Shown: piece after piece, positions 1 through 7,055 of the stretch
How the letters are laid out: every line of letters starts with the position of its first letter
Numbering within the stretch: position 1 is the stretch's first letter
Origin: Pseudoalteromonas arabiensis
Lineage (GTDB): Bacteria > Pseudomonadota > Gammaproteobacteria > Enterobacterales > Alteromonadaceae
Assembly (NCBI RefSeq): GCF_001550155.1
Contig: NZ_LRUF01000024.1
Span: 224,648-288,647, forward strand
DNA length: 64,000 nucleotides
Direction of reading: 5' to 3'
Position numbers and translations under genes: made by a program
The notes under the pieces: generated by a model
The model's database searches: none
Seen by the model: only the letters and a program-made list of their open reading frames with translations
Told to the model about the DNA's origin: nothing

Positions 1-146
1 CTTTTTATATCAAAAAAAGTGATAAAGAGTTTGTTCTCTCAGCCGCGTTTTCTGAAACTCAAAGCGATGAACTTACACAAGTTTGCAGCGTATTAAAGAG
101 CTATAAGCTTAACTGTGATGTTGAGCCATATACGGTTAGTTATTAA
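1..146 (+). CDS. C-terminal end of a SPOR-like protein (5' truncated by window)
   Basis: An open frame enters from the left edge (first complete codon at base 3) and stops with TAA at 144-146, giving the last 47 residues of a protein. The tail aligns by eye with the C-terminus of the next gene: both show a hydrophobic-GA/AF-x-E-x-Q-x-x-E pattern, then C-x-x-L-K and an N-C-x-V-x-x-Y-T motif. The neighbour has a SPOR (peptidoglycan-binding) domain, so this is probably a second SPOR-type protein and the two may be tandem relatives. Nothing can be said about its N-terminus. Confidence 0.55.
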   Translation, partial: FYIKKSDKEFVLSAAFSETQSDELTQVCSVLKSYKLNCDVEPYTVSY

Positions 147-162
147 TTTAGGGAAAATTATA

Positions 163-762
163 ATGTTAAAGCGTCATTTTAGTGTTGTTTTACTTTGTTT
201 ACTGGCATCTGCGTGTCAATCAACAAATAGCAAACACTCTTCCACACCGCAAAATAGTGTGCAAATTACTCAACAAGAACTCGATAGCTTAAAAGAAAGT
301 GCAGCGCAGTGGCAACAAGCTAAACCTAGCATTGATCGCCTTATCGCAATTGAAAATGATCTAAATCTACTAATTACCCAACTAAATGATCTTGCCAAGT
401 CGCAAACAGAAAACCAAGCTAAAAGCTCACCCGTTAGTGAACAAGTTGTTGAACCTGTTGATGTTAAGAGTAATGCTTATACCGAGCAGCCATTATTTGC
501 ATTACAAGTTGCCTCTGTCACAGAAACAGCGCGATTAACGCGAAGTTTAGAAGAGTTAAAAAGTAAAGCCCCAAGTATGTTTACAGGTCAATTTGCGGTT
601 AACGTTGAGGCTGTTGAAGTTAACAATGTGGTTTATCACCGATTGAAAATAGGCGCTTATAAAGAGAAGCAAATGGCTGAAAAGGATTGCCAGTTATTAA
701 AGCAAAAAGAAGTCAATTGCCTTGTCACCCAATACACCAATAAACCCTTTTCAGGCATGTAA
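163..762 (+). CDS. SPOR-domain lipoprotein
   Basis: A 199-aa protein starting MLKRHF with a short hydrophobic stretch and a lipobox LASAC, so it is predicted to be a lipid-anchored envelope protein. An earlier in-frame ATG at 115 would put 16 residues ahead of the signal peptide and lies inside the upstream gene, so 163 is preferred. Residues 30-120 are Gln/Ser/Thr-rich linker. The last ~75 residues (from LFALQVASV, with a later RLKIGAY segment) match the SPOR fold, which binds denuded peptidoglycan. It lies 16 bp after the previous gene, probably in the same transcript. Its place ahead of three FlgO-type lipoproteins suggests an envelope or flagellar role, but that is inference. Confidence 0.7.
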   Translation: MLKRHFSVVLLCLLASACQSTNSKHSSTPQNSVQITQQELDSLKESAAQWQQAKPSIDRLIAIENDLNLLITQLNDLAKSQTENQAKSSPVSEQVVEPVDVKSNAYTEQPLFALQVASVTETARLTRSLEELKSKAPSMFTGQFAVNVEAVEVNNVVYHRLKIGAYKEKQMAEKDCQLLKQKEVNCLVTQYTNKPFSGM

Positions 763-771
763 ATATTATTA

Positions 772-785
772 GGCATAATCCTTGC
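772..785 (+). promoter_or_regulatory. sigma-54 type -24/-12 promoter for the flgO-like genes
   Basis: GG at 772-773 and GC at 784-785 are separated by exactly 10 bases (AGGCATAATCCTTGC). This is the invariant spacing of RpoN promoters. It lies 35 bp before the ATG of the first FlgO-type gene and just past the stop of the SPOR lipoprotein, so it would start a separate transcript for the three flgO-like genes. Confidence 0.6.
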
Positions 786-819
786 TTGTACATTGCTATG
801 TTCATAGAGGGTGGCAATT

Positions 820-1413
820 ATGCGACTTTTACATTGTTTTATATTTTTTATACTGACTGGTTGTAGTCTCACAGAAGAGACAAAACCAGTTGTATCAACC
901 GATGCGCCTACAGCTCGCATGGCAGCCTACACTGTTAATCAATATGTTGCAGATTTAAGCAGTCAATTAAGCCGCATTCAAGGCTCTTACAAAGGCAATG
1001 CTCGTATTGCTGTAACCAGTTTTTATATGGCTGATGGCTTAGGTACTCGCTTGGCAAGCAATCAAGGCAATGGCTTGAGCCAACAAATCCAAGAGAGTTT
1101 AATGACTCAGTTCACACAACTGGGTTTTCATACCATTGAATACCGTTTAGAAAATACTTTAAATTTACAGCCTACGGCCGATAGTATATTAAGTCGTGAT
1201 GTGAGTAAGTTACGTCAACGTCAGAATATTGACTTTGTCATCACAGGCACATTAACACGGCAACAACATGCCTACATAGTTAATGCGCGCCTAGTTAATA
1301 CAAAAGATCAGCGAATAGTGTCGGCTGCCAGTACTGAAATTCCTATTAATGTTATGTGGGGAAATGAGAAAGTGCAGCAGCGTGATGGTCAGCTATACCG
1401 TAGTGAATATTAA
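820..1413 (+). CDS. flgO: FlgO-family outer-membrane lipoprotein (copy 1)
   Basis: A 197-aa protein with a signal peptide ending in lipobox LTGC, then a FlgO domain. In Vibrio, FlgO is an outer-membrane protein needed for normal polar flagellum stability and motility. Key segments are IAVTSFYM near residue 65, a Q-I-Q-E-S-L-M helix, and a final ITGTLTRQQ...VNARLV strand pair typical of the family. The ATG at 820 is chosen over an in-frame GTG at 811 because it sits 9 bp after an AGAGG ribosome site and starts directly with the signal peptide. It is first of three tandem paralogues. It is the most diverged of the three but has the plain FlgO length. Confidence 0.72.
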   Translation: MRLLHCFIFFILTGCSLTEETKPVVSTDAPTARMAAYTVNQYVADLSSQLSRIQGSYKGNARIAVTSFYMADGLGTRLASNQGNGLSQQIQESLMTQFTQLGFHTIEYRLENTLNLQPTADSILSRDVSKLRQRQNIDFVITGTLTRQQHAYIVNARLVNTKDQRIVSAASTEIPINVMWGNEKVQQRDGQLYRSEY

Positions 1414-1425
1414 GAGGAATTATCA

Positions 1426-2106
1426 ATGAAACGTTTATTTTTAAGTTTATGCCTTCCTTTAGGCTTTGGTTGTTCTTCGATGCTGACAGCGGATAACGAA
1501 AAAACATACAGTGATGAGCCTCAGCTTGTTAGCGCACAGCGTGAAGTTGCTGCGCCGCAAACAAGCACAAGCGTATTTCAAAGCAACCAAGTGGTAATGA
1601 ACGACAGTACATTTACTGCAGCGCCAACACGAAAGAACATTAATCACTATGTTCGAGGCATCATGCAGGATATGGTTGAAAACCTGCAATACGTTAACGA
1701 TAAAACACCACTTGCGGTGTCTAGCTTTATATACCTAGACGCTGATTACAATGCAGGTTCATTACTTGGTAATCAAATTGCCGAAAGCTTTATGCACGAA
1801 TTACATACCTTTGGCGTGCCAGTTATCGACTTTAAAACAACAGATTATATGCGTGTTACCCCCACAGGTGACTTCGTGTTTAGTCGAGACTATTTAGAAT
1901 TAAGCCAGCAGCAAAACTTTAATTATGTACTGGCAGGCACTTTAGTTAATCACCAAGGTGGTGTGCTTGTGAATGCGCGTATTGTTGGCATTACCAGTAA
2001 AGCGGTCGTTGGCTCTGCTCAAGGGTTTATTCCACAGTCGGTTGTTGATGCACTCGACAGTACTAACCGTAGTGACGGTATTATGCTAAAGCAGGCAAGT
2101 GAGTAA
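1426..2106 (+). CDS. FlgO-family lipoprotein (copy 2)
   Basis: A 226-aa lipoprotein (MKRLFLSLCLP then GFGC lipobox). About 70 residues of Ser/Thr/Gln-rich linker precede the FlgO domain. The domain contains LGNQIAESFMHEL, VTPTGDFVFSRD and YVLAGTLV, closely echoed in the next gene. It follows copy 1 after 12 bp with a GAGG ribosome site and is 3 bp before copy 3, so all three are almost certainly co-transcribed. The family is linked to the outer-membrane part of sheathed or polar flagella. The separate job of this paralogue cannot be read from sequence. Confidence 0.68.
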   Translation: MKRLFLSLCLPLGFGCSSMLTADNEKTYSDEPQLVSAQREVAAPQTSTSVFQSNQVVMNDSTFTAAPTRKNINHYVRGIMQDMVENLQYVNDKTPLAVSSFIYLDADYNAGSLLGNQIAESFMHELHTFGVPVIDFKTTDYMRVTPTGDFVFSRDYLELSQQQNFNYVLAGTLVNHQGGVLVNARIVGITSKAVVGSAQGFIPQSVVDALDSTNRSDGIMLKQASE

Positions 2107-2109
2107 ATT

Positions 2110-2751
2110 ATGAAACGTTTTCTTTCAATCGCTTTATGCTTAGCCCTAACAGGTTGTGAAATGCTTGCACAGCAGCCACAGCCAGAGCCAAAAGCGAATA
2201 CTTCAACAACGCAAATAGATTATGCTGCTTTATTGCAAGAGCAACAAAATCAAGCGCAGCAAGTCAATACGAACGATAGACTATTCGTGCCGTATCAACA
2301 TCATAAAACACTGGTTAACTATGTTGAGCAAATGGCGTTAGAGTTAGTTGATACAATGCAACAAGAGGCCGAGCTTGGTATCGCAATTACCACATTCGTT
2401 GAATTAGATGCCAGCCTTGATACAAGCTCTCAGCTTGGTAACCAGATTGCAGAATCAATGATGTATCAGTTACAAAAGTTCGGCTTTGGTGTGGTTGATT
2501 TCAAAGCGATGGATGTGATTAAAGTGACTCCTCGTGGCGATTTTGTCATGACACGTAAAGTGGAAGAGCTAGCAGAGCGTCAAATTGCCAGCCATGTACT
2601 TTCGGGCACCTTGATCTACCGTAACACCGGCGTAGAAGTGAATGCCAGAGTGATAAACTTAAATTCAAAACAAGTCACTGCAAGCGCACAAAAGGTCATC
2701 CCTTATTTTGTGCTACAAAATGAATCAATTCAAACCGCCAGTATCAAATAA
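2110..2751 (+). CDS. FlgO-family lipoprotein (copy 3)
   Basis: A 213-aa lipoprotein (MKRFLSIALCLALTGCE; lipobox LTGC). A Gln-rich linker leads to a FlgO domain with LGNQIAESMMYQL, VTPRGDFVMTR and HVLSGTLIY, colinear with copy 2. Copies 2 and 3 are more like each other than like copy 1, which suggests that one duplication is more recent. Its start lies 3 bp after the stop of copy 2, consistent with translational coupling. It ends 64 bp before tRNA-Arg. Confidence 0.68.
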   Translation: MKRFLSIALCLALTGCEMLAQQPQPEPKANTSTTQIDYAALLQEQQNQAQQVNTNDRLFVPYQHHKTLVNYVEQMALELVDTMQQEAELGIAITTFVELDASLDTSSQLGNQIAESMMYQLQKFGFGVVDFKAMDVIKVTPRGDFVMTRKVEELAERQIASHVLSGTLIYRNTGVEVNARVINLNSKQVTASAQKVIPYFVLQNESIQTASIK

Positions 2752-2815
2752 AATTAGCCAAAACTAAAGGCTTGATTATAAAAGGGTTAGCCCGTTATAA
2801 TTTTCTTAGCTAAGT

Positions 2816-2890
2816 GGCCTCTTAGTTAAATGGATATAACGGCCCCCTCCTAAGGGGCAGTTACAGGTTCGATTCCTGTAGGGGCTACCA
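2816..2890 (+). tRNA. tRNA-Arg (anticodon CCU)
   Basis: A 75-base cloverleaf with encoded CCA. The acceptor arm GGCCTCT pairs with AGGGGCT (with a G-U at the first pair). The D arm contains TTAGTTAAATGG, the anticodon arm is CCCCTCCTAAGGGG with anticodon CCT, and the T arm has GGTTCGATTCC. The sequence closely follows the E. coli argW pattern from memory. Genes for tRNA-Arg(CCU) are frequent integration sites for mobile DNA, and an accessory islet starts directly downstream here. Confidence 0.93.
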
Positions 2891-2978
2891 ATAAAATCAA
2901 TAGGTTACATTCCTGTAGCCTTTCTTTGCAGGCCATTAGAGTAAAATCAAAGCTCAGAAAAAATGGCAATAAATAAGC

Positions 2979-3488
2979 CTAACACATACCTTCGAATAGC
3001 TTTTTATCAATATTTTTAACTTTGATCGCTTCAAAAATCGTGAGTAACTTAGGTAAGTCAGTTCTCTGTGATTTCGTGCCGATCGTAAACTTCTTATTAA
3101 TCACCGTACAACCAAAAATGGGGCCTGCTTCACCTAAGCCACCAGAATATATAGCTCTTGTATTATCAGGGGGATCCTCTGAAACAGTGCTTATGGGAGC
3201 TCGTTTACCTGATTGACTCACAGAGAAGTACTTAATTTCACTGCTTTCACTCCAACCTTCATTGGCATCCATTTGTGTTACAAGCACACCTGATGGAGGA
3301 ATATGATACACCCTTGAATTACCCTCGTATTTGGGAGGTTTACCATTTGGTGCGTTGAATACAATATATAAAGACCCTACTTATTCTTCTGGTATCAGGT
3401 AAATTGCAGGCTCTCTTTCTTTTACTTCTGTGCAAGCTGAGAGTAATGCGATTATTAAACCTGTAAGCGATATTTTGAGAAACTTCAT
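2979..3488 (-). pseudogene. Second copy of the islet lipoprotein, broken by one in-frame stop
   Basis: Read from an ATG at 3488, this strand encodes a signal peptide with lipobox LLSAC and then EPAIYLIPEE. It next hits TAA (3381-3383) where the intact neighbour has a Tyr codon. The frame continues unchanged after the stop (VGSLYIVFNAPNGKPPKYEG) to a natural end at 2979, the same GMC terminus as the intact gene. The full frame is 169 codons against 175 in the paralogue. It is therefore a recently inactivated duplicate with no frameshift. A restart at the internal ATG (3311) would give a 110-aa fragment without signal peptide. It shares a 165-bp identical tract with the neighbour. Confidence 0.8.
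3216..3380. repeat. 165-bp identical direct repeat, copy 1
   Basis: Bases 3216-3380 are identical, base for base, to 3778-3942. Sequence on both sides of the tract is clearly diverged although it aligns at the protein level. The tract covers the centre of the two paralogous lipoprotein genes and ends one base before the inactivating stop codon of this copy. A sharp-edged island of identity inside a diverged duplicate is the usual mark of gene conversion. Confidence 0.9.
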
Positions 3489-3540
3489 TGAGTTACCTTT
3501 TGAAGTTGTAGAGCTCCATAGAAATTACAATGAGCAAGCC

Positions 3541-4068
3541 TTAACACATGCCTTCAAATAGTTTTTTATCAATATTTTTTACTTTGATCGCTTCAAAAAT
3601 CGTGAGTAATTTTTTGGTATTTCTTTGCTCAGCATCTGTACCAACCGTAAAGTTTTTATTTATGACTGTACAGCCGTATATTGGACCTGAATGCCCTAAG
3701 CCACCGACATAAACGGTTCGTTCAGTTTTTGGTGTATTTTCTGACGATTCATATATAGGAGTTCGCTTACCGGACTTACTCACAGAGAAGTACTTAATTT
3801 CACTGCTTTCACTCCAACCTTCATTGGCATCCATTTGTGTTACAAGCACACCTGATGGAGGAATATGATACACCCTTGAATTACCCTCGTATTTGGGAGG
3901 TTTACCATTTGGTGCGTTGAATACAATATATAAAGACCCTACGTATCCATCAGGTATTAGGTAAATTGCAGGCTCTCTTTTTTGTACTTCTGTGCAGGCT
4001 GATAAAAACGTGATCATGAACCCGACTAGCAGTATTTTAAAAAAATGAGTATTGAAGGAATTTTCCAT
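3541..4068 (-). CDS. Small lipoprotein of unknown function
   Basis: A 175-aa protein with a signal peptide and lipobox FLSAC (Cys near residue 25), so it is predicted to be membrane-anchored in the periplasm. The mature part begins with EPAIYLIPDGYVGSLYIVF, a beta-rich start, and ends with KKLLTIFEAIKVKNIDKKLF. I do not recognise the family with confidence; it may belong to a family of unknown function with the I-P-x-G-Y/F-x-G motif. It starts 10 bp after the 277-aa gene and is followed by its own broken duplicate. A duplicated lipoprotein behind an unknown soluble protein resembles the layout of immunity genes behind effectors, but that is only a hypothesis. Confidence 0.6.
   Translation of the reverse strand: MENSFNTHFFKILLVGFMITFLSACTEVQKREPAIYLIPDGYVGSLYIVFNAPNGKPPKYEGNSRVYHIPPSGVLVTQMDANEGWSESSEIKYFSVSKSGKRTPIYESSENTPKTERTVYVGGLGHSGPIYGCTVINKNFTVGTDAEQRNTKKLLTIFEAIKVKNIDKKLFEGMC
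3778..3942. repeat. 165-bp identical direct repeat, copy 2
   Basis: Partner of the tract at 3216-3380, inside the intact lipoprotein gene. The two copies are 562 bp apart, start to start. The diverged flanks show that the duplication is old and that the centre was homogenised later. Confidence 0.9.
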
Positions 4069-4078
4069 TGAGTTACCT

Positions 4079-4912
4079 TTATTTTAGTAAACCATCAAAG
4101 CAATATTTTAAACTTGCTTTTTCGAGTAACATACAGTGACCACTGTTGGCAGGGATGGATGTAAAGCGTTGATTCCAAGAAGTTATTTTTTGGAACTTTA
4201 GTTTTGGTTGTTTATTGGTTTGTCTAAAAAGCTCATCACCTACAGTTCCTTTAAAACTACCATTGTTATTGAGGGGTAATCGTATTGCGCTTGCTATCAT
4301 TGGATAGTCAGCATTTAAAGATAAACTCACAGGTGCCGCTCCTTTTCTAACGTGTACCCCCAGTGAAACCGCCTGCCCACCAGGGCCGACTATAAACGCC
4401 TCACAATTAGGAAAACCATCGCCAGTAATATAAGTAACAATGTCCATGTGACCATTTTGTCTATCAATATCTATAACAATTTTGTATTTAACATTTAAGG
4501 TAGGAACATAGGAGAAACCTAAAGCTTCTTGTATCTCAGGAGAACCTGGCATAGCATGATTAACGCCACCATATTGACCTTCCATCCTATATTGATAAAT
4601 GTGTTTATTGGGAAAAGCTCTGTTTTTAAGAAAAGTGCGTCCTTTTGGCGCTAATTCACCATTATATACTCTTTTTGCTCTCTCCCAAGGTGCTTTTGAT
4701 GGGTCTGAAACCGTATTATTAGTGAGTATTTTTCCTTTTGATGTAGAAAGAGATAACCTATGCCAAATCCTAGATGTTATTGGTTTTACACCACTAGGTT
4801 TTAGAGAAAATCCCCGATTGTCACCTTCAAACATGAGGCCTGACCAGCCGAATGTTTTCTCTGGGTGAAATGAGCGTATATTAATTTCATAGTCTGCTAA
4901 TTGGAGAGTCAT
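4079..4912 (-). CDS. Unrecognised 277-aa protein, first gene of the islet operon
   Basis: A soluble-looking protein (MTLQLADYEINIRS...) with no signal peptide or membrane segment. It has several dense aromatic/Gly patches: KTFGWSGLMFEGDNRGF near the N-terminus, YRMEGQYGGVNHAMPGSPE near the middle and GDGFPNCEAFIVGPGGQAVS around residue 165. The last contains a Cys, with two further Cys near the end (GHC, KYCFDG). The pattern suggests a compact, mostly beta globular domain, possibly enzymatic or toxin-like. I could not assign a family. It is followed after 10 bp by a lipoprotein on the same strand, so the pair is likely co-transcribed. Confidence 0.55.
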   Translation of the reverse strand: MTLQLADYEINIRSFHPEKTFGWSGLMFEGDNRGFSLKPSGVKPITSRIWHRLSLSTSKGKILTNNTVSDPSKAPWERAKRVYNGELAPKGRTFLKNRAFPNKHIYQYRMEGQYGGVNHAMPGSPEIQEALGFSYVPTLNVKYKIVIDIDRQNGHMDIVTYITGDGFPNCEAFIVGPGGQAVSLGVHVRKGAAPVSLSLNADYPMIASAIRLPLNNNGSFKGTVGDELFRQTNKQPKLKFQKITSWNQRFTSIPANSGHCMLLEKASLKYCFDGLLK

Positions 4913-5141
4913 GCGATAATTCCATTTATCAATAAGTTAAAATCCGTTTCGATTAGAGTAACACCGAGCTTGGTTAAAAACAAACCAAAAAAAACCGTGT
5001 AGCATCTCGGTAAAGAATGATCAAACTGAATGTAGGCAACTCGCTTAGTTTGTCGTTATATTTACTGAGAAACCTGATGGTGGTATGGCTTTAAACTATT
5101 CAAGCAGTATCAACAGCTTGAATAGCTTTAAAGTAACCGGC
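4913..5141. other. Intergenic stretch ahead of the islet operon, with one hairpin
   Basis: No open frame of note. It holds a perfect 10-bp inverted repeat (CTATTCAAGC at 5096-5105 and GCTTGAATAG at 5116-5125) with a 10-base loop but no T-run, so it may be an operator or a weak terminator. The promoter of the 277-aa gene must lie here. No convincing -35/-10 pair stood out. Confidence 0.4.
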
Positions 5142-5342
5142 TTAGTTTGTTACTCTTTCTAATGCACCAGTACGCCATGGTTCAATGATGATTTTGATAT
5201 GAACATTGGGTTTGAATAAGGTATCAAACGCCCCTTGTACGCCGTCGGTCCCCGCTTTTCCTGTGCGCATTTTTTTAACGACAAAAACATGACAAATTAC
5301 GACATGGTAATCTATAGGCGGATAAATCTGTAAACGCGGCTG
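5142..5342 (-). pseudogene. C-terminal gene remnant
   Basis: Between nhaD and the islet operon, the minus strand stays open for 66 codons and reads like real protein. Segments include HVVICHVFVVKKMRTGKAG and then VHIKIIIEPWRTGALERV, ending at TAA (5142-5144). There is no good start or ribosome site. The only ATG (5270) would give 42 residues. It looks like the 3' end of a gene whose front was deleted; the family was not recognised. It could instead be a short real gene. Confidence 0.4.
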
Positions 5343-5393
5343 TTATTCGTTTTTAAGACAAGCCCTAGGCATGTAGCTTAGGGCTTGGTTAAC

Positions 5394-6827
5394 TTAGTTA
5401 AAGTAAGACGTGTTTAAATATAAATGGGTGAAAACCCCAGCAAAGTAGCCAAGTAATATCACCGGAGACCATTTTAAATGACTGTTAAAGGTGTAAATAC
5501 CTCTTGCTTGGCCCATTAATGCAACACCCGCAGCAGAGCCAATAGACAATAAACTACCGCCAATGCCTGCTGTGAGGGTAATTAAAAGCCATTGCCCATG
5601 AGACATGTCTGGCATCATTTGCAGCACAGCAAACATAACAGGAATATTATCAACAACAGCAGACATTAACCCTAAGATGATATTTGCCCCTGTTGCTGAC
5701 CAGTTTGTGTAAAGTAGGTCAGACAAGAGTGCTAAATAACCTATAAAGCCTAAACCACCTACACAGATAACGATGCCATAGAAGAATAATAAGGTATCCC
5801 ACTCGGCACGAGATACGCGACTAAATACATCAAAAGGAACAACATTACCTAAGCGACTGAGGCGTTCTTTGTCGCCTTCTCGTTCAGCCATGGCACGCTT
5901 TCTGGCAAGGGAGCCTGGTAGAGTAACACGAAGAAAATAACCAAAAAATTGTAAGTAACCAAGGCCCATCATCATACCTACAACAGGCGGCAAGCCAAAG
6001 GCTGTTTTTAGGACGACAGCAGTTAAAATAGTTAGTAAAAATAAGCATAAAATGCGGATAGCACCGCGCTTAAGTTCAACCTCATCATCCACTGTTTTAG
6101 GGTGTTTATTATTAATGAAGAAAGACATGACAAACGCGGGAATAATATAGCTAACTAATGCTGGTAAAAATAATACAAAAAATCCAGTGAATTCTATGAC
6201 ATCAGCCTGCCAAACCATCAAGGTGGTAATATCGCCAAAGGGACTAAACGCACCGCCAGCATTAGCAGCAATCACGATATTAATACACGACATAGCAATA
6301 AAGCGATTATCATCGGCGGCTACCTTCATAACCACGGCACATAAAAGCAAAGCGGTTGTTAAGTTATCTGCCACAGGAGAGATACAAAAGGCCATTACGC
6401 CACTTATCCAAAATAGTTGTTTATAGCTAAAGCCTCGCACTACTAGCCAACTACGTAGGCTATCGAATAATCTTCGCTCTTCAAGTGCATTGATATAAGT
6501 CATCGCGACTAATAAAAATAGCATTAACTCAGAGAATTCGAGTAAAGCATGACGAAATGCATCGGTACTTAACTCAGACATATTTTGCGCGCTGTACTGC
6601 CAGGCAATGAGTGTCCAAATAATCCCTGCCGCGACAAGCACGGGTTTTGATTTACGTAAATGGATTTTTTCTTCAAGAATAACTAATACATAGGCAAAGA
6701 TAAAAATAACGACACAGATGATGCCGACAGGGTGGGTAAGTAGGTCAATGGCACCGACTGATTCAGCTTGTGCATAGCCGCTAAACCCCACTAAGGAAAG
6801 TAGAAATCCTAGCATTAGTTTATTCAT
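5394..6827 (-). CDS. nhaD: Na+/H+ antiporter NhaD
   Basis: A 477-aa inner-membrane protein of the NhaD ion-transporter family, which exports Na+ or Li+ in exchange for H+ and is common in marine bacteria. It starts with a signal-like segment ending SGYAQAE, followed by about eleven hydrophobic helices. Conserved stretches include ISPVADNLTTALLLCAVV, GGAFSPFGDITTLMVWQ and VDNIPVMFAVLQMMPDMSHG, the last two carrying the polar residues expected in the ion path. Length matches the family. It stands alone, with 228 bp to the next gene upstream. Because the protein starts with a cleavable-looking segment, the N-terminus is probably periplasmic. Confidence 0.9.
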   Translation of the reverse strand: MNKLMLGFLLSLVGFSGYAQAESVGAIDLLTHPVGIICVVIFIFAYVLVILEEKIHLRKSKPVLVAAGIIWTLIAWQYSAQNMSELSTDAFRHALLEFSELMLFLLVAMTYINALEERRLFDSLRSWLVVRGFSYKQLFWISGVMAFCISPVADNLTTALLLCAVVMKVAADDNRFIAMSCINIVIAANAGGAFSPFGDITTLMVWQADVIEFTGFFVLFLPALVSYIIPAFVMSFFINNKHPKTVDDEVELKRGAIRILCLFLLTILTAVVLKTAFGLPPVVGMMMGLGYLQFFGYFLRVTLPGSLARKRAMAEREGDKERLSRLGNVVPFDVFSRVSRAEWDTLLFFYGIVICVGGLGFIGYLALLSDLLYTNWSATGANIILGLMSAVVDNIPVMFAVLQMMPDMSHGQWLLITLTAGIGGSLLSIGSAAGVALMGQARGIYTFNSHLKWSPVILLGYFAGVFTHLYLNTSYFN

Positions 6828-7055
6828 TTATATGTTCCATTTAGTTCATTTTTAATTTCATCACAAAGACTGTGAATGTAGCTGGTGGCTATTTTAGATT
6901 TATTCTGGAATTTATGTAATAAACAAGTAATAAAAATGTAGGTATATTGAATATAAATGGGAGTAATGTTGAATATGCTTGGTGCTAAAGGCGTTTTAAG
7001 GTGGTTTGTGGAGCACTAAGAGAGCTATATGTTAGCCCTCTTAGTGTCAGTTTGC

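Noticed and set aside
2872-2918. Attachment-site duplication at the tRNA-Arg 3' end (ATTCCTGTAG at 2872-2881 and 2909-2918)
   Set aside because: Only 10 bp match and the copies are 37 bp apart. A real att repeat would be longer and lie at the far end of an island. No integrase gene is present in the islet.
2979-3311. The 110-aa frame as an independent gene
   Set aside because: The upstream sequence continues the same frame with an intact signal peptide and lipobox, broken only by one TAA, so it is part of a pseudogene.
7014-7046. Terminator after the peroxiredoxin-glutaredoxin gene
   Set aside because: CACTAAGAG and CTCTTAGTG form a 9-bp stem, but the loop is 15 bases and no T-run follows on the minus strand, so it was not called.
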